Part shown: positions 9,677 through 18,821 of the stretch, piece by piece
How positions within the stretch are numbered: position 1 is the stretch's first letter
Layout of the letters: each line of letters opens with the position of its first letter
Assembly: GCA_015039465.1 (NCBI GenBank)
Contig: MU130029.1
Coordinates: 1 to 18,821 of the forward strand
DNA from: Phlegmacium glaucopus
Taxonomy: Eukaryota; Basidiomycota; Agaricomycetes; Agaricales; Cortinariaceae
Length of the DNA stretch: 18,821 nucleotides
Direction of reading: 5' to 3'
Position numbers and translations under genes: made by a program
Notes under the pieces: generated by a model
Told to the model about the DNA's origin: nothing
Seen by the model: only the letters and a program-made list of their open reading frames with translations
Databases searched by the model: none

Positions 9677-10178
9677 GACTGGAGAATCCTTATAGTTTTT
9701 ACAGAGAAAATAAAAGCAAGACTAGGAAATGAGAGGAGAATGAAACAGCGGAGGCTAATGTTATGTGACAGGCTGCTGGTGAACCAAGTCACAACATAGA
9801 CTAAGTATAGTAGCTATGCCTTGTTCTCTAGTTTTTCACGCGTCGTCAACGCCAAGTTAGCTTGATGGTATGATCTTTACTCTTTGACGACATATTAAAT
9901 TTATTATCTGCCCGACTGATACCAACTTTGAATATAACAAGGGTACTGTTGCGGTCGCCCAATGCGTGTATCTTACCGGTCTTACTCACTCTCACGATGT
10001 ACTCTCAAAGCTGCAGATGTTATGAAGTGAGTGGCATTCATAACTCTTACATCTTCGCTTTGGAAAAGGAGCGGATATCGGCAATTTTTAGAGTTATACC
10101 ATTCGACGGATTGGCGGAAGAAAAGTGGTCAAAGCATCAAGGATTGAAAAAAATTAAATCGGCGTCTAAATAGGTATT
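9677..10178. other. Intergenic region, probable promoter of the 9676 gene
   Basis: About 500 bp between the start of the minus-strand hypothetical gene and the stop of the terpene cyclase. An 81-codon plus-strand frame inside it lacks an ATG-based, motif-bearing product and I do not call it. No repeats or structured elements were seen. Confidence 0.5.
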
Positions 10179-11336
10179 CTAAAGGCGGGAGGCAATCACT
10201 TCCTCCTCTTGTGGTTGGTTATATCTGGGGCATGTAGCGCTCCAATAGCAGTTACCCCCAGAATACAGCTCCAGAGCCTCGACGTATCGCTTCAACTCTG
10301 TCGACATATCGCCTTCCTCCAACTTCATTCGCAACCTTTTCGCTTTCTCCTCCTCATCTACGATAATGCCTTTGAGAAGCATGCTTGCTGCGTCCTGGGG
10401 CAAATTATATTGTCGCATCAGGAGTGGGACCGCATTCCGAATCCTGTCTGTGGATTGTAGTCTCTCCTTTCTCCACGAAAAGTAGTCGTTAGTCAGAGCT
10501 AGGACACCACCAAGAGTCCACTCAAATTCGTGGACAGCCTCTAATTCCTCATCCGTAAGATGGATGTTCATCGCCCAACGAGTGAAATGGCTACAGACCC
10601 TGCTCACATAGATCAGCTACATCTTCAAAGGACTGAAAATAGCGCACCGATAGCCTGCATTTGGGATTCGGTAGGGCAAATATTTTTCAATAGTCGCAAA
10701 GTCTTCCTCACTACTATCATATTCCCTGAGGTACCGCTCAAGGGTGCAGAGAAGGCCTGGGGTGCCGACAGGATCCAAAGCCATCATACCATTTCTAGCA
10801 TCGCGCAGAAACTGCTTCTTGACACCGACAGTCTTCCCTGTGTCAGGGTTGGAATCTTGCGTGGGATCGAGACCTCGACGCAAGACGTCGTGCTCATGCT
10901 GAGCGATTGCATGTGGGAGCTCTTCTGTGACATCTAAGGAGTAGGGTGGGTGGTTTATTAGTTACGCCTTCTATCGGCACAGTTGTGGAGACGAGAACAT
11001 ACCATCATCGATCCAAATCATCTCCACGACTTTAACGAAGAATTTGAGCTTCTCTATGTCGCATTCTCCGTGGCACAGTGCGTATGCATTTCCAAAAGGG
11101 TTGCTATGACGATAGAGGGCCTGCTTGTGCTCTTTCGACCCTTTGGGCGCACAAAATTCGATGGCTTCGAGAGTGGCCTTCTCAATGACATCAACGTCCT
11201 TGTGAATGCGGACAGGAAGATAGCTGAAGTAGTTGGCGACTGTGGTCGTATCGATAGGCGTCGACAAGATAGTAGGCATTGGACTAATGATTGTCAGCGC
11301 CAGACTGGCTCCCTTTATACTCCGGGCGACTGTCAT
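10179..11336 (-). CDS. Class I terpene cyclase, fusicoccadiene/ophiobolin-synthase cyclase-like
   Basis: Ionises a prenyl diphosphate and cyclises the cation. Exons: 11003-11336, 10648-10933, 10179-10599; introns of 69 and 48 bp have matching phases, giving 346 aa. The metal-binding motif is DDDVTEE, with D110-D112 and E115/E116, and codon 112 is split by the first intron. A likely diphosphate sensor is R200 (in PYRIP), 44 residues before the NSE-type motif N244-D-Y-F-S248-W-R-K-E252. The C-terminus carries the RY pair in WSATCPRY (R332, Y333). The style of these motifs (DDVTEE, NDYFSW.KE, WS.TCPRY) matches the cyclase half of fungal bifunctional di/sesterterpene synthases more than ordinary basidiomycete sesquiterpene synthases. 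Here no prenyltransferase domain follows, since a stop comes directly after the cyclase. Substrate (FPP, GGPP or GFPP) cannot be read from sequence. All catalytic motifs are intact. It is divergent from a P450, indicating a small terpenoid cluster. An internal Met at residue 20 is an alternative start. Confidence 0.88.
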
Positions 11337-11465
11337 CTCTTAATAATATTTTTTTTCGTTAAAGCAAGGGAATTAACTGTATTGACCAGGCCTGCGCACC
11401 TCCAATTGTAATTTCCTTCTATCATTCGGGGATAACGAGTTAATTTTATTTCGTTCTCCAACATA

Positions 11466-11720
11466 TCAAGTCAATTCCCGATCGTAGATTTCTGCACGGT
11501 GTTTTGACGCCGAGGAAGGATCTAGCATCGCATAGAGCGAATTTGTTGGTCTCCAAAAAGTGCACACCTATGGATATGGAAAAGGATACCTGTCATAACC
11601 TTCTCCAATTGTGAACTTACTTCGGCTCTCATATATCTTGAAAACGTTGTCCCTGACTGCTGGGAAAGTTGTGGCAGAAGGAATGAAGGAATCGGGAAGT
11701 CCGACAGGCGCCGACCAAGA
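11466..11720 (-). pseudogene. Possible decayed exon, unidentified
   Basis: One minus-strand frame reads openly from 11720 to 11571 (50 codons) and, after a single TAG at 11568-11570, stays open for 34 more codons to a TGA at 11466-11468. The peptide looks protein-like rather than low-complexity (for example FKIYESRSKFTIGEGYDRYP), but I cannot assign a family. No splice acceptor lies between the upstream in-frame TAA and the stretch, so it is not an exon of a simple intact gene. It may be a relic of a third cluster gene or may be chance. Confidence 0.22.
11692..11704. promoter_or_regulatory. Inverted TCGG-N5-CCGA, possible Zn2Cys6 factor site
   Basis: TCGGGAAGTCCGA is an inverted repeat of CGG half-sites with a 5-bp spacer, the general format recognised by fungal binuclear zinc-cluster regulators. 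It lies in the bidirectional promoter, about 360 bp upstream of the cyclase and 760 bp upstream of the P450. A single copy could occur by chance. Confidence 0.3.
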
Positions 11721-12410
11721 TAGTAGTTACCATTGAGTTAAAACTTCGGGAGGCTAACTGATTTTTATTTGAGTTTAGAGGTGAATCAAATATTTTGAAT
11801 AGAATGCTTCATATAAAATAGTTTTTAATTTATATTATTGGAAATGCTGCAGTCTGCAGAGAAAACATATCTTTGAAATATTCAACGATCTACAACCAGC
11901 CAAATGAAGCTCAACTGAAACGGTGTTCGACATTTTCCAAGTACTATTCCAGCTGAAACCGCATCGATAATAATAATACACCAAGTGCTCTCAGTGGATT
12001 TTTTTATGTCCAAATAGAACTAACCAAATATGTTAGGCGATCGGGATGTTGAACTTCACGCAATTTCAAATTTGCCAATCAATCTTTTTTTTTTCAATTC
12101 CAACTTGAGTCCTGTGGGGCTATGCATATGTCGGATTGCTACGTACTGTACTACTCTGGTTTGATATTGTTGATTAATTTCCAGCTGTGCCATCATAATA
12201 ATATTTCCCTCCTGCCTGTTCGTCCATATTTGGTTTAGTCTTATTTAGACATAAACAAAGTGGCTGAGCCCTGCAGTCTATCGATGTGTCAAAATTGATG
12301 TTTAATTTTAAAATTCAGGGAAATTCGTATACATGTCCTTCCGCTGACAATGACAAATTCAAGGTCATTCAATTTGGTTTCTCGGCAACACGAATCTTTA
12401 TGGACAATCT

Positions 12411-12416
12411 TATATA
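12411..12416 (+). promoter_or_regulatory. TATA box of the P450 gene
   Basis: TATATA lies 44 bp before the ATG at 12460, followed by a pyrimidine-rich leader up to the start codon, as expected for a fungal core promoter. Confidence 0.5.
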
Positions 12417-12459
12417 GTATCTCGATAACAATATCGCTCTTCATCTTGACTCTCTATCC

Positions 12460-14575
12460 ATGGCTCTCCTTGACCCTCCGACCTTGGCCTGTATTGCTCT
12501 TATTGCTGCTACAGTCCCTTTTCTCACCCTTCTCGTTCGAAAGAAACCCAAGTCTTCCAATGGATCGCCTTACCCTCCTGGCCCTCGCCCGTACCCTATT
12601 ATCGGCAATCTCTGTGACATGCCCACTATCCAGCCATGGCTGACATACACAAAATGGCAGAAAGAATATGGTGAGCCGCAAATTATACTACTTTGATGTA
12701 TTCGCTTTTCATCAAGTAAATGATAACGACCTACTACTTTCCAGGTGATATTGTCTACTGTTACGCGCTGGGCCAGCATGTTATTATTCTTAATTCCCTA
12801 AAGGCCGTTACGGACCTCTTCGATAAACGCTCGCACATCTATTCAGACCGTCCCATCCTCCCCATCCGTGACATGTAAATTTGCTTGTTATCTGCCCATG
12901 GCTTTCTCACCAATACTATTTATCATAGCCTTGGTTGGGAATTTGTTCTCGGCCTGATGTTTTATGGCGATACCTGGAGGAACAACCGCCGAACTTTGCA
13001 TCGAAAGTACAGACCTGATGCTGCCCTAGCCTATCGCCCCACCCAGCTGAAAAAAGTGCATGAACTTCTTCGAAACCTTCTCAAGGACCCCAACAATTTT
13101 GTCGATCACTACAAATAGTGCGTGATTGCCTCGGCCTATCCCTAACTCTTAAACTGACAGTGGTTAAACAGTACAGCGGCATCCATTATAATGGCTACCG
13201 TGTATGGATATGAAAGCGCTCCTAAGGATGATCTGTTCCTGGACAACGCGGATAAGGCAATTACACTTATGACGAACTCGATGTTTCCAGGGGCGAATAT
13301 TGTCAACTCTATTCCCTTCCTTCACTTACTTCCATCCTGCTTTTCGTGGAGCAAGTTCCATGAAGCTGCTGAGGAGTGTAGGGCATTGACAACCGAGATG
13401 CTAGACTTGCCATACAATTTTGTGAAGAAGAACATGGTTGGTCTATCTCTATCGTCGATAAATTCAGCCAGTGTTACAGCTTATTTTCTTTTCAGGCTGA
13501 CGGAACAGCCACACAGTCCCTAGTCTCTGAGCTGATAGAAGAGAACGAAAGGAACGGAGCATCAACTAATGTAGAACAGATGATTAAAGGTCTTGGAGCG
13601 ACCGCTTTTTCTGGTAAGTGGAAACCATTAACCCTAGGTTTAAGTCTAACAAGTTTTTCTCTTCTACTGAAGCTGGGGCTGATACAGTTCGTAACCGGAT
13701 ATCCCATTTGTCCTGACCAATACGTCTCACATTCTTTTAGGTCGCGTGTGTGGTTGGATCTTTTTTCTTAGCAGCCGTTACCTACCCAGAAGCACGAAAG
13801 AAAGCGCAAGCAGAAATAGACAATGTTGTGGGGCGCGAGCGGCTACCTTCGTTTGACGATCGGCCAAGACTCCCATATATCGAGGCCTTCTATAGAGAGG
13901 TAATGCGTTGGCATCCTGCGATGCCAATGGGCGTGGCACACACAACCACTGAGAATGACATTTACGAAGGTTATTTTATTCCTAAAGGTAAGGGTTCATT
14001 ATATCTATTTAAGTTAACGAGCCACCCACAAAATTATAGGAGCCACGATAATGAGTAATATTTGGTGTGTATGTCTAGCTGTTTTGAGAAAAGTTGATAT
14101 CTGATTATTCCTCATAGGGCGATGACACGCGACGAGTCGAAGTATCACGAACCTGACCGCTTCAACCCAGACAGATTCTTTACTCCAGATGGACGATTGA
14201 ACGACGACAGTACTATCTTGACATTTGGCTTTGGTAGACGGTAAGTTAGCTGTAACAATCTTTGTTCGAATTTCTAATTTAAAATATATGCAGCATTTGT
14301 GTTGGTCGGCATGCTGCAGACGCCACCGTTTGGGCAACTATTGTCTCGATTTTGTCAGTGTTCGATTTTGACCTTGCGAGGGATGCAAACGGCAATGTCA
14401 TACCCATCGAGGGCAAATATACGGACGCTCTCATTAGGTCAGTTCTCTTGATACTGATTTTTACGTCTTCTCATTTCCGGGGTAATTTCTGTCTCCCAGC
14501 CATGTCATACCTTTCCAATGTTCCGTCACTCCACGAAACGATAGCGCACGGAAGCTCATAGAAGAGACATCGTAA
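12460..14575 (+). CDS. Microsomal cytochrome P450 monooxygenase
   Basis: Heme-thiolate monooxygenase, very likely oxidising the product of the divergent terpene cyclase. Eleven exons: 12460-12670, 12745-12874, 12929-13117, 13172-13436, 13496-13613, 13673-13686, 13741-13987, 14040-14064, 14118-14240, 14294-14437, 14500-14575. All junctions are GT-AG and in phase, giving 513 aa, the normal length. An N-terminal membrane anchor spans about residues 8-26 and is followed by the proline hinge YPPGPRPYP. I-helix AGADT is residues 305-309, ExxR is E362-V-M-R365, the PxRF motif is in FNPDRF, and the heme loop is FGFGRRICVG with ligand C443. All are intact. Exon 6 is only 14 nt and, with one base from exon 5, encodes the AGADT core. 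The sequence resembles the Agaricomycete OrdA-like (CYP64-related) group with LGW.F..GLM.YGD.WR. The exact CYP family cannot be named without a search. Confidence 0.92.
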
Positions 14576-15552
14576 TCCGCGATTTCCATGAGTTTATATT
14601 TGCGTTGCATTTTTTTAAAACGTTCGTACTTATCTCGTCGAAAAAGATGTAGTGTCTCGCTTTTATGACAATGTTCTGCCCAATCAGATCAGCGTTCATT
14701 ATAATAAAAATGTATCTGATGCTCCTGACTCCGAGTGTTCTTCCATACAGCAACCTCAATTATTATAGCTTCTTGGTTAAAATTCCTACTTTTTCTCTTC
14801 GTCACTTTATTTTCCTGGATACTTAACTATCTATCATCTCGGAATGGACTCCACTGTGTGAAATGGAGATTTGCATATCGAGTCGTCGGCTATAAGCCTA
14901 TACCTGCCTCAATGTATCATTCTCATTCTGTTTTTCGTGTTTTAAATTTTGCCCTCAGAAGTGGATGGGTCGCATAACGTATCACACCACATGGATCTAG
15001 GACTGGGGTTTGCAGGTTGACAAGCCTATGGTCGTTATAATAGCAAAGTCAACCACATCCTCGTCGAAGTTCCGATCTGCGGGTCTTCGAGAGCTTTGGT
15101 GAAACCCCAATCAACGGGGTGTACTCGTTTCTAGCTTACACAGAAGAAGGGTCAGACGGGTTTCGTGATTTCAAAATCGACGCCACTAAAATACTAGTTT
15201 TTAGTTCACTTTCTTGCAAATTCAAATCAAAAGAACGGAGTTGTCCATTTGAGGTCTTCATCGATTGATCCCGATCACCTCTTCACTTATGATCGGACTG
15301 TGATACCAGGATTAGTATCTTTAAGGACGACGGCGTTAGTTAACTATGAGAAACATCAACATACTTATGGATGGCGACAGGACTATTAGAATCGCCACAA
15401 AAATACTGAGCTCGCAGAGGCAAAAAAAACTGTTGGCAGATTACAATTCTAAATTACTGCTTGAAATGTGAATAGTTAGAATAGCACTTTAAAATTTACA
15501 TCCGTTATAAGAAAATCCCGGGGTAGTAGTAAGGTATGTAGCAAGATACCTC
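14576..15552. other. Intergenic region between P450 and BTB gene, no gene seen
   Basis: Nearly 1 kb holding the 3' ends of the convergent P450 (plus) and BTB gene (minus). Short frames such as one at 14735-14977 lack supporting motifs. A minus-strand stretch near 15050-15120 reads briefly like protein but is too short to call. No repeats were noted. Confidence 0.55.
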
Positions 15553-16599
15553 TTACATATTTTGTGTCTTCCTCAATTCTTCCCATGTCGGCAGCTCGAA
15601 AAGATCTGGCAGCCGATCCCATACCTCTTGCCTGCCCTTTAAATGACGAATCTTGCAGTATGTCACGCAATCGGAACATACGTTCAGATAATCCCATGTA
15701 TCGTACGCCCGTAATGGATTAGGTGATTTCATACAGTCCAAAACGTGCCACTCAGCATGAGGTCCACGAGCAACGGCACACAGTGGCGATTGACAGAGTG
15801 GTGCTCTTTGGAAGTTGAGCAGAAACACGTGGGAGAGACTGGTTTGAGCCCAATGCAATCGTTCCCGTCCTACTAGAGTTAAGGCCTTATCTTTCCAGGA
15901 AATATCCGTCGGACGTTCCTTCAAGATCCGTTTGTGCGAAAGTCGGGCAATACAGTAGAAGGCATAAGGGAGTATTTCGAGGACATTATTTTGCCGTGCA
16001 AGAGCGATGGCGCACATGAGGTTTTCAGGTTTGTATTTCTCTCGCTTTTTAGAAGCACATTTTGCGGTGTAATCGTCCAAAGTGGCAGGGAATTTAGTGA
16101 GGAGAACAGAGATACAGCGTTGCCGGAGATACCGAATGATGTATTTGGTGCTGAGGCGGAGGATTCCTTGAATAAAGGTGAGAACGGTTTCTAAGTCGGA
16201 ATCGGCAGATAGTGAATCAAAGTAACTAGCAAGAATGAGATGATGAGTAGATTGCAGAGTTCAAGGTACGTACTCGGGCTGATAGACAGCATTCAGCAGG
16301 TCCACAAAATCGTTTTCGTCGTCGTACAAGTGCACTATGCGACATCCCTCAATCATCTCTACTGCTTCTCCCTCCGGTTGTGGTACGGTGAATAGGTCGG
16401 CAAATATTTCAGAGTGATTGGCGAGGATGGTCTGGTGTACTCGAAATAAGCATGATTCAACGCTGAGGATGATTGAACCATCGTAAAACCAGAAATCTGG
16501 GTGGGGTGTTGGAACTGAGTACAGTCTCGAAGGTCCTGCGATGGTAGTAGTGTCGTCCTCGGCGAATGAGTTGTCTGGTGATTCTGGTGGCGACTGCAT
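15553..16599 (-). CDS. BTB/POZ-domain protein
   Basis: Probable protein-interaction adaptor of the lineage-expanded Agaricomycete BTB family; partner unknown. Two exons, 16274-16599 and 15553-16225, are joined by a 48-bp GT-AG intron and give 332 aa. Upstream in-frame codons lack an ATG; the first ATG is at 16599 (MQSPPESPDN). The BTB fold starts at about residue 33 with HPDFWFYDGSIIL, continues with LFRVHQTILANHSEIFADLF and the acidic loop VHLYDDENDFVDLLNAVY, and crosses the intron into SDLETVLTFIQGILRLSTKY. The C-terminal third has the Cys/Trp pattern usual in these proteins (CQSPLC, VLDC, CSDCVTYC, WDRLPDLFELPTWEEL), which may bind metal. It is convergent with the P450 with almost 1 kb between, so membership in the terpenoid cluster is not indicated. 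Ubiquitin-ligase adaptor function is possible but unproven for this family. Confidence 0.85.
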
Positions 16600-17273
16600 G
16601 AAGTGGTAGAGAAGAAGGCAAGAGGGTGCCGTTTTCGGCAACTTCTCTCATATAATCTAGTACAGCCCGGCATTAGACTGGCGTCTTGAATTCCGCCTTG
16701 TAATATTGTGTTTTAACGGATTATACGTGGCTGTGAGGGTGCGACGGAACATCTCCTGTTCCGTCGTCCAAATTGATTTCGTCCGACCCAAAATTTTACA
16801 TGCGGCTGTGCGGGGGCTGTGCTGTCTGATTAGACAGATTTCACCCATGAAATGCAAGTACATCCAGAGCAATCATCTGGGATCTACACTCATATTATTG
16901 CACAATTTTTTTAAACAGAGGAGGAAAAATTGGGGCCGGTTAACTGGGAATTCCAAGCCACGTTCTTCTAAGGTACAATGTTTGGTCATTCAACATCAGG
17001 AAAATAGCATCCCCATAGAATCAATACAAACAATAGAAACCACTAGGCAGGCTAGATGTACTAGAGCCAGAGGTGTTAAAAAATTCTAGTGCTTTCTAGT
17101 TCAGTATTCAGTTTTACTAGCTCAATTGCGACAATGTGACATTAGTAATTCAACTACATAACCACTCTCAGCACCGTACAATTTGCACTAAGTTCACTTT
17201 TTTTATCATTGAGAAGAAACAAATCACATACTAGTAAAATTTTAATGTACAATCCAATGTAGTCTACAATTTA
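16600..17273. other. Intergenic region upstream of the BTB gene
   Basis: The left end holds the BTB promoter. The remainder is AT-rich up to the stop codon of the transposon relic. A 127-codon plus-strand frame at 16706-17089 has no recognisable motif and is probably chance. No terminal repeats of the neighbouring relic could be identified. Confidence 0.5.
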
Positions 17274-17940
17274 CTAAAATATAATTTCATGTGAGTGATG
17301 ATCTGCGAAATGGTTAACATAATATGCTTGAAAGGCATCGAGAGATTGTGTGTAATGAAAATTAATTGGGAGGAATTCCGAACCAAAGACTGGGAGCAGA
17401 TGAACGCCCCGTAAGAATGCATCAAGATGAATCACGGAAAGTAAGCGCCCATTTCGTTGAATGTCTGGTCGTACTTTCCACATGTCTGTAGTGGAATCGC
17501 GAGACCGACCTACAGTTGAGAACCACTCAACCAGAGCACAGGGATACGTCTTTTCATTGTGGTGGAAAGAAAAAAATAATTGAACTCGCACGACGTTCAT
17601 CCCTTTCATTCCAGGCCTTTCCTCATTTTCCACCACCAAAGCACAATCCCGCCTAGGAGCTTTTTTCCGCCACAAGGGGCAGGACCGAATACGTTCATGA
17701 CACATACCACGGAGGCCACATTCGTCACTTGGCGCAAAAAAAGTTGCAACCGCCGAGTGGAAAACCGAAATTTTGCTTGTGATTTTCGGGCAATCCTCAA
17801 GCTCGACACCATCAGCTGATGTATTGGGATGCAGTTGTTCGAAAAGAAATCGACGTGTGAGTTCCGTCAGCCGGGGCTGCTGAATATGCACTGCCAGATC
17901 TTCAAGGTATCTCGGATAGTTTCGAACTAGTCCACTTATG
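17274..17940 (-). pseudogene. C-terminal remnant of a Plavaka-like transposon protein
   Basis: The open frame runs from about 17940 (no ATG; entered from a frame that is closed further upstream by a TGA near 18001) to TAA at 17274-17276. Recognisable blocks, in order, are YPRYLEDLAVHIQQPRLTEL, FLFEQLHPN, KISVFHSAVATFFAPSDECG, VVRVQLFFSFHHNEKTYPC, ALVEWFSTVGRS, SVIHLDAFLRGVHLLP, and the ending DAFQAYYVNHFADHHSHEI. I recognise this as the C-terminal region shared by large transposon-encoded proteins of Agaricomycetes, which I believe are of the Plavaka/CMC type (from memory, not searched). The N-terminal zinc-finger and catalytic parts are absent from the window, since no matching frame was seen to the right. 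About 217 residues remain without an internal stop, so the truncation is either fairly recent or the fragment is a domesticated piece. The start codon is missing. Confidence 0.6.
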
Positions 17941-18821
17941 AGGAATGTTTTTTTTAAAACCCAAATAAAAAGACATACTGCAGCAACCCCTTTTACCGCT
18001 CAGAGTACGTCTACTTTATGAATTACTATAACTGGCTTCCAAGCAATAAGGCTCAGTCATGGTCTTAAACTTATCGTTAACTTTGTAGAACAACCATCTT
18101 AACGTCGGTAAGGAGAGAAAGGATTGGACGCAGCGAAGGGAGTACCGGCCGCGAAGTTTGTTACCTGGCCGCTACTAAGCTTTCGTAATTACTTCCATTT
18201 TTATAAAAATTAGTATGTTCAGTATGTTCAATTGACTTTAGGACTTCCAAATGCAACGGCGTTAAACACCTGTACAACTGGGACTGTAGCAGTTTCGTGA
18301 GTGGCGCAAAGAACTGCGGACGATAGAAAGTGCTGCTCGGCTATAGTGTCTTCGTTGTGAACGCCGAAAGCTATTGCGGGAACGTTTCAAGATATGGGTA
18401 GCACTTTAGAAGGTTGCAAGTCCACAAGCGGGTCTACCTAAAAGAGAAGGGGCGGTTGTACGAGAGAGGGTGATAGCGGTAGAGTATGTTCTTAAACCGC
18501 GAGGTCCTCCCTATACGAGTAGATAATGGCTTAGGGCAGTATAATGTCGACAATTCTTTGGGACCGTTGCAAGGTTGGCGATGCTTCGGGAGCCGGTCTA
18601 CGAAAATTAGTTAGTTGCAAACCTATTCGAACCCCGGCGCGCACAACTAAAACAGCTAGCTGCTTACCAAGGTGGAAGCCTAAAAGTTGGAGTTTTCTAA
18701 AGGTGACGAGTGTCCTCAGCCTTATCTCTGCTGTTGCCCCTCCTAAGTCTGAAACTTTAACTACTTCTGTGAGCTTCACCGTGTCTTTACCAACTTCCTT
18801 TACAACAGGAGCGGGCGTGAA
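17941..18821. other. Unexplained region at the right edge
   Basis: No gene assigned. From about 18060 onward the base composition is more even than in the flanking AT-rich DNA. The sequence has no long frames except an 82-codon minus frame (18531-18779) whose conceptual product has no motif. Locally complementary GACCG/CGGTC (18572, 18594) enclosing GGC/GCC could form a small stem. It might be a non-coding RNA, organellar insertion or transposon interior. The region continues beyond the window. Confidence 0.35.

Larger units (their letters stand above)
11337..12459. promoter_or_regulatory. Shared intergenic region of the cyclase and P450
   Basis: This 1.1-kb AT-rich region separates two divergent pathway genes and must hold both promoters. 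It contains an inverted TCGG-N5-CCGA (11692-11704), CCAAT at 12075-12079, ATTGG (CCAAT on the minus strand) at 11837-11841, and a TATA box near the P450. An exon-like open stretch on the minus strand (11466-11720) is listed separately. Confidence 0.6.

Noticed and set aside
9928..10173. Plus-strand 81-codon frame between two genes
   Set aside because: No ATG at the beginning and no recognisable features; it lies in the probable promoter of the 9676 gene.
10983..11411. 142-codon plus-strand frame
   Set aside because: Antisense shadow of exon 1 of the terpene cyclase.
16706..17089. 127-codon plus-strand frame
   Set aside because: No motif or splice context, and it would sit between the BTB promoter and a transposon relic; probably chance.
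18361..18440. Resemblance to group I intron core elements (ATTGCGGGAA, AAGATAT)
   Set aside because: The expected order and pairing of the conserved core segments could not be found.
18470..18650. tRNA-like fragments (GCGGTAGAG-type and TTCGAACCCC)
   Set aside because: The pieces do not pair into a cloverleaf: no matching acceptor or T stem, and the spacing is wrong.

Overview
The window looks like an accessory region of an Agaricomycete (mushroom-forming basidiomycete) genome. Genes are split by many very short introns (about 48-75 bp), and the protein families are typical of that group: a CACTA/EnSpm Tnp2 transposase, a BTB/POZ protein with a cysteine/tryptophan-rich C-terminus, a fungal terpene cyclase, and a many-intron microsomal P450. 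All gene models below were assembled by hand from reading frame, splice signals and phase. No database search was run.

Layout. (1) 1-7.6 kb: a CACTA-type DNA transposon region on the minus strand. It holds a large Tnp2 transposase (3034-6320) broken by one in-frame TGA and one frameshift. Behind it is a roughly 12-exon companion gene of unknown function (261-2879) whose frame is open throughout, and in front of it a small Ser/Pro-rich basic protein (6804-7280). Tandem repeats lie upstream of the transposase, and 10-bp-period ATTCGATG arrays occur at both extremes (1-201 and 7559-7598). (2) 8431-9676: a 3-exon minus-strand gene for a protein I do not recognise. (3) 10179-14575: a divergent pair, a class I terpene cyclase (minus) and an 11-exon cytochrome P450 (plus), sharing about 1.1 kb of intergenic DNA. 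This is the core of a small terpenoid pathway: the cyclase would make the hydrocarbon or alcohol skeleton and the P450 would oxidise it at the ER. (4) 15553-16599: a BTB/POZ-domain protein (minus). (5) 17274-17940: the C-terminal remnant of a second transposon protein, probably Plavaka-like, followed by about 0.9 kb I cannot explain.

The terpenoid pair therefore sits between a damaged CACTA element and a transposon relic, a common setting for fungal accessory metabolism. The two most interesting items are the terpene cyclase/P450 pair and the intact, intron-rich companion gene of the CACTA element. The cyclase has the motif style of the cyclase half of fusicoccadiene/ophiobolin-type bifunctional synthases but stands alone, without a prenyltransferase domain.
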